Assembly (NCBI GenBank): GCA_002427975.1
Contig: DIZT01000076.1
Location: 1-10,994, forward strand
Source of the DNA: Micrococcaceae bacterium UBA6021
Lineage (GTDB): Bacteria > Actinomycetota > Actinomycetes > Actinomycetales > Micrococcaceae
Reading direction: 5' to 3'
Length of the DNA stretch: 10,994 bases
Shown: one piece after another, positions 5,396 through 10,994 of the stretch
Layout of the letters: each line of letters begins with the position of its first letter
How positions within the stretch are numbered: the stretch's first letter is position 1
The notes under the pieces: generated by a model
What the model saw: the letters and a program-made list of their open reading frames with translations, nothing else
What the model was told of the DNA's origin: nothing
Databases searched by the model: none
Position numbers and translations under genes: made by a program

Positions 5396-6673
5396 GTGAA
5401 ATCCTGGACTTCCCGCCCTGTCCCTGCGCTGCCCGGCGCCATGCCTGCCATCCGGCTGTTCGACACCGCCAAAGGCGGTGAGGTCACCCTCCAATCCGGG
5501 GGTGAGCAGTCGATGTATGTCTGTGGAATCACCCCATATGACGCTACCCACATGGGCCATGCGGCCAGCTATGTGGCGTTCGACCTCCTCAACAGGGCCT
5601 GGCGTGACGCTGGCCAGCAGGTTTCCTATGTCCAGAACGTCACCGACGTGGACGACCCCCTGCTCGAGCGCGCTACTGCCACCGGTGTGGACTGGCAGGA
5701 CCTGGCCGCGAGCCAGATTGAACTCTTCCGGACCGACATGGAAGCCCTGAACGTCCTCTCGCCGGACCACTATGTGGGCGCCGTTGAATCAGTTGCCATC
5801 ATTGTTCCGGCTATCGAACGGCTGGTCCGCCTGGGGCTGGCGTACCGCGTCCCGGGCGCGGCAGGGGAGCCCGACGGCGACGTCTACTACGACGTGGAAG
5901 CTGCCGGCAAACAGTCCATCGCTCCTGACGCCTGGACCCTGGGCTCGATCTCCCGCCTCGGGGAGTCCGAAATGCTTGAACTGTTCGCCGAACGCGGCGG
6001 CGACCCGGGCCGGGCAGGCAAGCGGCAGGCGCTGGACCCCTTGCTCTGGCGGGTGGCCCGCGACGGCGAGCCCAGCTGGCCCGGCGGCGAGCTGGGCCAG
6101 GGCAGGCCGGGCTGGCACATCGAGTGCACCGTCATCGCACAGCAGTACCTGCCCGCTCCCTTCACTGTCCAGGGCGGCGGCTCGGACCTGATCTTCCCCC
6201 ACCACGAGATGGGTGCCGGCCACGCATATTCCCTGGCCGGAGTACCGCTGGCCCACCACTATGCCCACGCCGGCATGGTGGGCCTGGACGGCGAAAAGAT
6301 GAGCAAGTCCAAGGGCAACCTCGTCCTGGTCTCCAAGCTGCGGGCCGCGGACGAAGATCCGGCAGCCATCCGCCTGGCCATTCTGGCCCACCATTACCGT
6401 TCAGACTGGTCCTGGACCGCGGACGGGTTTGCGCAGGCGAAGGACCGGTTGGCCGCATGGCGGCGCGCCGCCGCCACCGCGCCGCAAGGATCAGCGTCAG
6501 GCCTGATTGCAGAAATGCGGTCCGCCCTCGCCGCTGACCTGAACGCGCCTTCTGCCCTGGCCGCTGTTGACCGCTGGGCCGCCGCGGCGAGCACCGCCGC
6601 GGCAGCGGGCAGCCAGCATGATCAGGCCCTGGTCAGCGACGCGTTGGACGCCCTGCTCGGCGTCGTACTTTAG
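5396..6673 (+). CDS. mshC: L-cysteine:1D-myo-inositol 2-amino-2-deoxy-alpha-D-glucopyranoside ligase
   Basis: MshC joins cysteine to GlcN-Ins using ATP, the third step of mycothiol biosynthesis, and acts in the cytosol. It descends from class I cysteinyl-tRNA synthetase but lacks the C-terminal tRNA-binding domain. Visible are the HIGH-type motif THMGHA (51-56), zinc ligands C43 in YVCGITPY, C244 in GWHIECT and H269 in FPHHE, and KMSKS at 301-305. The N-terminal [12 protein letters not shown] segment and [13 protein letters not shown] distinguish MshC from CysS, and the 425-residue length fits MshC. The start is GTG. The gene ends in an alanine-rich region, and its TAG overlaps the convergent PAC2-family stop codon. 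Confidence 0.97.
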   Translation: MKSWTSRPVPALPGAMPAIRLFDTAKGGEVTLQSGGEQSMYVCGITPYDATHMGHAASYVAFDLLNRAWRDAGQQVSYVQNVTDVDDPLLERATATGVDWQDLAASQIELFRTDMEALNVLSPDHYVGAVESVAIIVPAIERLVRLGLAYRVPGAAGEPDGDVYYDVEAAGKQSIAPDAWTLGSISRLGESEMLELFAERGGDPGRAGKRQALDPLLWRVARDGEPSWPGGELGQGRPGWHIECTVIAQQYLPAPFTVQGGGSDLIFPHHEMGAGHAYSLAGVPLAHHYAHAGMVGLDGEKMSKSKGNLVLVSKLRAADEDPAAIRLAILAHHYRSDWSWTADGFAQAKDRLAAWRRAAATAPQGSASGLIAEMRSALAADLNAPSALAAVDRWAAAASTAAAAGSQHDQALVSDALDALLGVVL

Positions 6674-7575
6674 GGTTTGTCCCGGCCGCGGCGCTTCAGG
6701 TAACGCTCAAACTCCCGGGCGATGGATTCACCGCTCGCCTCGGGAAGGTCGGCGGTATCCTTTGCCTCTTCAAGCTGCCGGACGTAGGCGGCGATTTCCG
6801 GATCCTCAGTAGCCAGCTCGTCGACGCCGCGCTCCCAGGCGGCGGCCTCTTCGGTCAGTTCGTGGGTGTCCAGCGGGACCTGGAGCAACTCCTCGACCCG
6901 GTGCAGGAGAGCCAGCTGCGCCTTGGGTGACGGGGCCTGGGCCACGTAATGCGGGACCGCGGCCCAGAGGGAAACAGTGGGAAGGCCCGCCAGCAGCGAC
7001 ACTTCGGACAGCACGCCGACGATGCCGACCGGACCTTCATACTGGGAAGCTTCAAGGTTGAGGCGCTCCCGCAGTGCAGTGTCATCCGAAGAAGTGCTGA
7101 CCGGTATCGGCCTGCTGTGCGGAACGTCTGCCAGCAGTGCCCCCACCAACACCACGTAGTCCACCTTGAGGGCTTCGGCATGGACCAGCAGCTCCGCGGT
7201 ATACGCCCGCCACTTGTAGGACGGCTCAATGCCCTGGACAAAAATGACGTCCACATTCGAATCCGGCGCAATGGCCTTGTAGATCCGGGTGGAGGGCCAC
7301 TTGATCTTGCGTTCCCCCGAGGCGGTCCTGCGGACCGTGGGACGGGTGAACTGGAAATCGTAGTATTCGTCGGCGTCAATCGACGCGACCTTTTTGCCGC
7401 CCCAGACCCTGTTCAGATAACGCAACGAGTCGCTCGCTGCCTCTCCGGCGTCATTCCAGCCTTCAAAAGCGGCCAGCATCACAGTGATACGCTCCCCGTC
7501 CGCCACTGGCAGCAGGAACTGCTCCGGTTCAGGTGCGGCACCCGGTTCCGTGGTGTCTCCGTCGAAGCTATTCAT
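6670..7575 (-). CDS. PAC2-family protein
   Basis: The 301-residue protein belongs to the PAC2 superfamily, named for eukaryotic and archaeal proteasome assembly chaperones. Recognisable segments are [20 protein letters not shown] (32-51), [15 protein letters not shown], the [15 protein letters not shown] stretch, [19 protein letters not shown] and the [13 protein letters not shown] segment. The last ~60 residues are rich in Glu and Ala and probably helical. M. tuberculosis Rv2125 is, from memory, a homologue in a similar setting. The function in actinobacteria is not established. The ATG at 7575 has no ribosome binding site but follows TAGGGT by 6 nt, suggesting a leaderless start. The gene is cytosolic by sequence and convergent with mshC. 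Confidence 0.92.
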   Translation of the reverse strand: MNSFDGDTTEPGAAPEPEQFLLPVADGERITVMLAAFEGWNDAGEAASDSLRYLNRVWGGKKVASIDADEYYDFQFTRPTVRRTASGERKIKWPSTRIYKAIAPDSNVDVIFVQGIEPSYKWRAYTAELLVHAEALKVDYVVLVGALLADVPHSRPIPVSTSSDDTALRERLNLEASQYEGPVGIVGVLSEVSLLAGLPTVSLWAAVPHYVAQAPSPKAQLALLHRVEELLQVPLDTHELTEEAAAWERGVDELATEDPEIAAYVRQLEEAKDTADLPEASGESIAREFERYLKRRGRDKP

Positions 7576-7581
7576 CTCATC

Positions 7582-7587
7582 ACCCTA
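7582..7587 (-). promoter_or_regulatory. -10 element for leaderless PAC2-family gene
   Basis: The minus strand reads TAGGGT, then GATGAG (6 nt), then the ATG at 7575. The hexamer and spacing are identical to those of uppP. An out-of-frame ATG inside the 6-nt spacer would not be translated if transcription starts at the annotated ATG. Confidence 0.6.
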
Positions 7588-7713
7588 CGTCCAAGAACCG
7601 GCGGGACGCATTGAATGAAGGGCCAAAAAGTGCGCCGGGGCGCGGGTGCACCTGTTGCCAATGCTGATATTCGCCGAGGGCGTATAGCACGGCTTGCGTT
7701 CAGGTGGGCCCCG

Positions 7714-7719
7714 TAGACT
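7714..7719 (+). promoter_or_regulatory. -10 element for leaderless HAD gene
   Basis: TAGACT is followed by 6 nt (GAATCC) and the ATG at 7726. It lies in the 150-bp divergent gap with the PAC2-family gene. I see no other feature in that gap beyond these two promoter elements. Confidence 0.55.
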
Positions 7720-7725
7720 GAATCC

Positions 7726-8463
7726 ATGCAATCCTCACCCCCCGTATCCCCGCTCAAAGCCGTTCTTTGGGACATGGACGGCACCATTGTGGACACGGAA
7801 CGCTATTGGATTGCCGCCGAGCACGCTCTCGTGGAAGCCCATGGCGGTACGTGGTCGCACGGGCAGGCCATGCAGCTGGTGGGACAGTCACTGACATTTT
7901 CTGCCGGCATCCTGCAGGCTGCCGGCGTCCGGCTGGAACGCCGGGAGATCATCGACACCCTGACCGCGGAGGTCATCAGGAGCGTCCAGCGCTCTGTTCC
8001 CTGGCGGCCCGGGGCGAGGGAACTGCTGGATGACCTGCACCGTGCCGGCGTGCGCTGTGCGCTCGTGACCATGTCAGAGGAGCCGTTGGCCCGCGAAATT
8101 GTGGCGAGCCTGCCCAAACCTTACTTCGAGTTCCTGGTCACGGGGGACACCGTCAGCCAGGGAAAGCCGCACCCGGAAGCGTACCTGAAGGCAGTGGAGC
8201 TGCTTCAGGAGGCGGACCCGGATCTGACCGTGGAGCATTGCGTAGCGCTGGAGGATTCGGCACCGGGAGTGGCTGCAGCCGTCGCCTCCGGCGTTGCCAC
8301 AGTGGCTATTCCGCACATTGTCCCGATCCCTGAAGACCCCATGCACACCATCTGGGAATCCCTCGAAGGCCGCACCGTTTCTGAACTGGAGGCCATCGCA
8401 GCGGGCAGCCTGGCCGCGGCGCCGGCTGGACGTGCCGTGGCCGTGTCGGGGAGCCCGTCATGA
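7726..8463 (+). CDS. HAD-superfamily phosphatase (beta-phosphoglucomutase/Gph-like)
   Basis: This 245-residue hydrolase has all four HAD motifs. Motif I is DMDGTIVD with nucleophile D16 and acid/base D18. Motif II is ALVTMS with T115 or S117. Motif III is K147 in QGKPHP. Motif IV is ALEDSAPG with E176 and D177. The helical cap between motifs I and II (about 30-95) marks subclass IA, the group of phosphoglycolate phosphatases and beta-phosphoglucomutases. The substrate is not predictable. The last ~25 residues are Ala-rich and look disordered. The start is leaderless (TAGACT, 6-nt spacing). The TGA overlaps the following M50 gene's ATG as ATGA, so the two form an operon with probable translational coupling. 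Confidence 0.93.
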   Translation: MQSSPPVSPLKAVLWDMDGTIVDTERYWIAAEHALVEAHGGTWSHGQAMQLVGQSLTFSAGILQAAGVRLERREIIDTLTAEVIRSVQRSVPWRPGARELLDDLHRAGVRCALVTMSEEPLAREIVASLPKPYFEFLVTGDTVSQGKPHPEAYLKAVELLQEADPDLTVEHCVALEDSAPGVAAAVASGVATVAIPHIVPIPEDPMHTIWESLEGRTVSELEAIAAGSLAAAPAGRAVAVSGSPS

Positions 8464-9626
8464 GTTCCGCGCCGGCCCCCGCCCGCCGGGAAGGAATACC
8501 GCTCGGCCGGATCGCCGGGGTCCCGGTCATTCTGGCGTATTCGTGGTTTGTGATTGCCGCCTTTACCGTCATTGTCTACGGGCCTTTGCTGTTGCAGCAG
8601 AATCCGGCACTGGGTATCTCCTCGTACTATGTGGCGTTCGCGTACGCCATGCTGCTCCTGATCTCCGTCCTGATCCACGAACTGGCACACGCCCTCACGG
8701 CTAAGATCTACGGCTGGCCCACGCAGAAGATCGTGTTGAATCTCTGGGGCGGCCACACCCAGTTTGAGAATTTCACCGCGACTCCGGCCCGCTCGGTCAT
8801 CGTGGCACTGGCAGGGCCGGCGGCCAACCTGGTCCTCGCCGGCGGCGCCTGGGTGGTCCTGTCCACCACCGGAATGGGCAGCGTGGCGGAGATCCTCACG
8901 AATATCTTTATGTGGGCCAACTTCGTCATCGGCATCTTCAATGTCCTGCCCGGACTTCCGCTGGACGGCGGCAGGATCGTTGAGTCGGCGGTGTGGAAAG
9001 CAACCGGGAGCCAGGCAAAAGGCACCATCGCCGCCGGCTGGGCAGGCCGCGTTATTGTGGTGGCGCTGGGCTTCTGGTTCATTGCCAGGCCGCTGCTGGC
9101 CGGTGAGACACCGGATTTCAGCCTCCTGATGATCACAGTCCTGGTCGGCGGCTTCCTCTGGATGGGTGCCAGCGCCTCAATCCAGCAGGGCACACTGCGC
9201 GGAAGGATGCACCTGGTCAGCGCCGCAGCCCTGGCGGCTCCCGCCGTCGGAATTCCAGCCACCGCCACAGTGGCGGATATCCGCGGACTGTCACCGGACG
9301 GTTCACGGGCCGTTGTGGTCTGCGGGCCGGAGGGACGCCCCCAGGGCGTTGTTGACGCTGGTGCCCTCGCCGCCGTTCCTGACTACGCTGCCAGCTCTAC
9401 GCCTGCCACGGCGGTGTCCTATGCCCTCGCTGCGGGAGCCTACGTGCCTGAGTGGTCCCAGGGGCAGGAGCTGATCCAGTACCTTTCCAAGTTGGAGGGC
9501 CATGAGTATGCGGTGGTGGACCATCGTGGAACAGTGACCGGCCTGCTGGCGCAGAACGCGGTGGTGGCCGCCATCACCGGCAAGGCTGACCGGTCAAATA
9601 GGCATCCGCAGGGTCAAAGCCGGTAG
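8460..9626 (+). CDS. M50-family site-2 protease-like membrane metalloprotease
   Basis: The 388-residue membrane protein has the zinc motif HELAH (H73, E74, H77) in a hydrophobic helix, and the distal ligand D169 in NVLPGLPLDGGR, the NxxPxPxxxG-like signature of site-2 proteases. Predicted membrane segments lie near 20-41, 58-80, 112-136, 145-168, 193-212 and 218-236. The cytosolic C-terminus from about 255 to 380 (ATVADI..., EYAVVDHRGTVTGLL) resembles a degenerate CBS pair, as in the group III M50 subfamily. Such enzymes cut membrane proteins such as anti-sigma factors; no substrate is encoded beside it. GGGGAG (8448-8453) lies 6 nt before the ATG, inside the HAD gene. Its TAG stop is part of the next gene's predicted -10. 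Confidence 0.94.
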   Translation: MSSAPAPARREGIPLGRIAGVPVILAYSWFVIAAFTVIVYGPLLLQQNPALGISSYYVAFAYAMLLLISVLIHELAHALTAKIYGWPTQKIVLNLWGGHTQFENFTATPARSVIVALAGPAANLVLAGGAWVVLSTTGMGSVAEILTNIFMWANFVIGIFNVLPGLPLDGGRIVESAVWKATGSQAKGTIAAGWAGRVIVVALGFWFIARPLLAGETPDFSLLMITVLVGGFLWMGASASIQQGTLRGRMHLVSAAALAAPAVGIPATATVADIRGLSPDGSRAVVVCGPEGRPQGVVDAGALAAVPDYAASSTPATAVSYALAAGAYVPEWSQGQELIQYLSKLEGHEYAVVDHRGTVTGLLAQNAVVAAITGKADRSNRHPQGQSR

Positions 9627-9629
9627 AGT
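9624..9629 (+). promoter_or_regulatory. Candidate -10 element for trmI
   Basis: TAGAGT begins with the TAG stop codon of the M50 gene. At the spacing used by the leaderless genes here, transcription would begin at about 9636, leaving a leader of about 104 nt before the trmI ATG at 9740. Confidence 0.45.
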
Positions 9630-9634
9630 TACGT

Positions 9635-9654
9635 GCCGGCCATGCATTGCCGGC
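9635..9654 (+). other. Predicted 5'-terminal stem-loop of the trmI leader
   Basis: GCCGGC (9635-9640) and GCCGGC (9649-9654), each a palindrome, form a perfect 6-bp GC stem with an 8-nt loop. The stem begins within about 1 nt of the predicted transcription start. No T tract follows, so it is unlikely to be a terminator. Confidence 0.4.
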
Positions 9655-9739
9655 GCGTAGCCGCCCAGAGGCCTCTGCCGCACCGGACGGACCTATTTCG
9701 ATGCGTGGCCCCACAGTTTTACAGGAGCGAGGAAAATCC

Positions 9740-10801
9740 ATGAGCAGCGAAACTGCCGCCGAAGCCGCAGCACCGTCCACCACCGGTGTTGCCGCCAATG
9801 GCACCCAGCCAGTGGGAGCTGCCCGCCGCCGCGGACCTTTCCGTGAAGGGGAACGGGTCCAGCTGACCGACGAGCGCGGCCGCATGAACACCATCACTCT
9901 CGAAGTCGGCGGCGCCTTCCACACGCACCGCGGTTTCCTGAACCACGATGAGATCATCGGGAAAGCGGACGGCTCAGTCGTTGTGAACAACGTCGGCCAG
10001 CAGTACCAGACGCTGCGCCCGCTCCTCTCCGACTTTGTCCTCTCCATGCCCCGTGGCGCTGCAGTGGTATACCCCAAGGACGCCGGCCAGATCGTCACCA
10101 TGGCGGACATCTTCCCCGGCGCCAGGGTTGTTGAAGCCGGAGTCGGCTCCGGAGCGCTGTCCATCTCGCTGCTTCGTGCCGTGGGCGACAACGGCTACCT
10201 GCACTCCTTCGAGCGCCGTGAGGAATTTGCGGACATTGCCCGCGGGAACGTGGAAACCATCTTCGGCGGCCCGCACCCGGCGTGGAAGATTTCACTCGGC
10301 GACTTCCAGGAGGAAGTGGTCCGCAGCGAGGCGCCCGGGTCCGTGGACCGCGTGGTCCTGGACATGCTGGCACCCTGGGAGTGCCTGGACGCCGTCGCCA
10401 CCGTTCTCGCTCCCGGCGGCGTCTGGATCAACTACGTCGCCACGGTCACCCAGCTGTCCCGGACCGCGGAGGCCATCAGGGCTGACGGCCGCTTCACCGA
10501 ACCCGACGCGTGGGAGTCCATGGTCCGCGGCTGGCACCTGGAAGGACTGGCTGTCCGCCCGGACCACCGCATGGTGGCCCACACCGGCTTCCTGCTGGTC
10601 ACCCGCCGGCTTGCCGACGGCGTCACTGGCATTTCGGTCAAGCGCCGCCCCTCGAAGACGGACTTCAACGAGGACGATGTCAACGCCTGGACGCCCGGCG
10701 CCGTGGGCGAACGGCTCGTCTCTGACAAGAAACTCCGCCGTGCCGCTCGCGACGCCATCGCCGGCACCAACGTCAAAGACGAACCGGAGATCACGAACTA
10801 G
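9740..10801 (+). CDS. trmI: tRNA (adenine(58)-N(1))-methyltransferase
   Basis: TrmI uses S-adenosylmethionine to make m1A58 in the T loop of tRNA. Homologues work as tetramers. The 353-residue product has an N-terminal disordered Ala-rich leader (1-30), a small beta domain (RGPFREGERVQL onward), and a Rossmann methyltransferase domain. Motif I is EAGVGSGALS (132-141), with E158 likely binding the ribose, D188 in GDFQ near the adenine, and motif IV LDMLAPWE (207-214). GAGGA (9729-9733) with 6-nt spacing fixes the ATG at 9740. The frame is open upstream, with a possible start at 9701 (MRGPTV) that lacks support. M. tuberculosis Rv2118c is the characterised homologue and also lies near mpa. Confidence 0.96.
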   Translation: MSSETAAEAAAPSTTGVAANGTQPVGAARRRGPFREGERVQLTDERGRMNTITLEVGGAFHTHRGFLNHDEIIGKADGSVVVNNVGQQYQTLRPLLSDFVLSMPRGAAVVYPKDAGQIVTMADIFPGARVVEAGVGSGALSISLLRAVGDNGYLHSFERREEFADIARGNVETIFGGPHPAWKISLGDFQEEVVRSEAPGSVDRVVLDMLAPWECLDAVATVLAPGGVWINYVATVTQLSRTAEAIRADGRFTEPDAWESMVRGWHLEGLAVRPDHRMVAHTGFLLVTRRLADGVTGISVKRRPSKTDFNEDDVNAWTPGAVGERLVSDKKLRRAARDAIAGTNVKDEPEITN

Positions 10802-10844
10802 TCCACATTTCGGGAGTCTCCAGCAGTACCTGCCAACTTGGGGC

Positions 10845-10850
10845 TAAGGT
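10845..10850 (+). promoter_or_regulatory. Candidate -10 element for mpa
   Basis: TAAGGT in the 83-bp gap after trmI would start transcription near 10857, giving a short leader of about 28 nt that includes the ribosome binding site AGGAAGGGG (10866-10874). Confidence 0.4.
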
Positions 10851-10884
10851 CTTAAGAAGAAGAGCAGGAAGGGGCTGATGCACC

Positions 10885-10994
10885 ATGGAGACACCGAATC
10901 AGGACTCCGGACGGACACCGGCGGAGCAGTCGTCCGCCAACGAACTATCGGTTGCGGACCGGCAGATCAACGTCCTCCGGGACAAACTCAGGCA
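10885..10994 (+). CDS. mpa: Proteasome-associated AAA ATPase Mpa/ARC, N-terminal part
   Basis: Only the first 36 codons are present. They read METPNQDSGRTP, then a polar linker, then LSVADRQINVLRDKLR. The latter is the beginning of the N-terminal coiled coil by which Mpa/ARC hexamers capture Pup-tagged proteins and feed them to the 20S proteasome. I recognise this N-terminus from Arthrobacter-type ARC proteins. AGGAAGGGG ends 10 nt before the ATG. A second ATG at 10878, 7 nt upstream and out of frame, is better spaced from the purine tract but encodes no recognisable protein. The trmI-mpa order is common in actinobacteria, with dop, pup, prcBA and pafA expected downstream. Confidence 0.9.
   Translation, partial: METPNQDSGRTPAEQSSANELSVADRQINVLRDKLR

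Noticed and set aside
6124..6537. Plus-strand 137-codon frame inside mshC
   Set aside because: It lies in an alternative frame within a clear mshC coding region and has an Arg/Gly/Pro-rich composition typical of out-of-frame translation of high-GC genes.
9647..9739. Longer trmI start using an upstream in-frame codon
   Set aside because: The added residues look like translated leader. The ATG at 9740 has GAGGA at ideal spacing, and the upstream codons have none.

Overview
The window looks like chromosomal DNA from a high-GC actinobacterium of the Arthrobacter/Pseudarthrobacter type (Micrococcaceae). The reasons are strong G/C bias at third codon positions, a mycothiol biosynthesis gene (mshC), the start of a proteasomal AAA ATPase gene (mpa/ARC), many TAnnnT -10 elements without clear -35 boxes, and protein sequences that recall Arthrobacter homologues. 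The genus is an inference from memory of protein families and was not tested by a search.

Layout. Positions 1-90 may hold the last codons of an unidentified plus-strand gene. Positions 91-224 are non-coding and contain a 14-bp tandem repeat. A minus-strand tRNA-Leu(GAG) at 257-339 is followed by a strong hairpin terminator. A plus-strand pair follows: an M20 metallopeptidase (512-1816) and an acyl-CoA dehydrogenase-like flavoprotein (1829-2989). It converges on a small minus-strand DUF5703-type protein (3013-3246), which is divergent from an 88-residue protein with a very acidic tail (3286-3552). That gene converges on a minus-strand aldo/keto reductase (3561-4496). The reductase is divergent from uppP (4547-5380), which is followed closely by mshC (5396-6673). 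mshC overlaps the stop codon of a convergent minus-strand PAC2-family gene (6670-7575). That gene is divergent from a HAD phosphatase (7726-8463) joined by a 4-bp overlap to an M50 site-2-type protease (8460-9626). trmI (9740-10801) and the 5' end of mpa (10885 to the window edge) finish the window.

How the genes fit together. The block is mostly conserved actinobacterial housekeeping: undecaprenyl phosphate recycling for cell-wall synthesis (UppP), mycothiol synthesis (MshC), tRNA A58 methylation (TrmI) and the Pup-proteasome (Mpa). M. tuberculosis carries several of the same families close together around Rv2115c-Rv2141c, so this is a vertically inherited neighbourhood rather than an accessory island. 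I see no CRISPR array, transposase, prophage gene or defence system.

The most distinctive signal is regulatory. Five of the protein genes have a TAnnnT hexamer exactly 6 nt before the start codon, and a sixth has one 7 nt before, which predicts leaderless transcripts. Other points worth a look are an aldo/keto reductase whose catalytic His appears to be Gln, an inverted repeat over the uppP stop and mshC promoter, a predicted stem-loop at the extreme 5' end of the trmI mRNA, and tightly packed or overlapping convergent gene ends.
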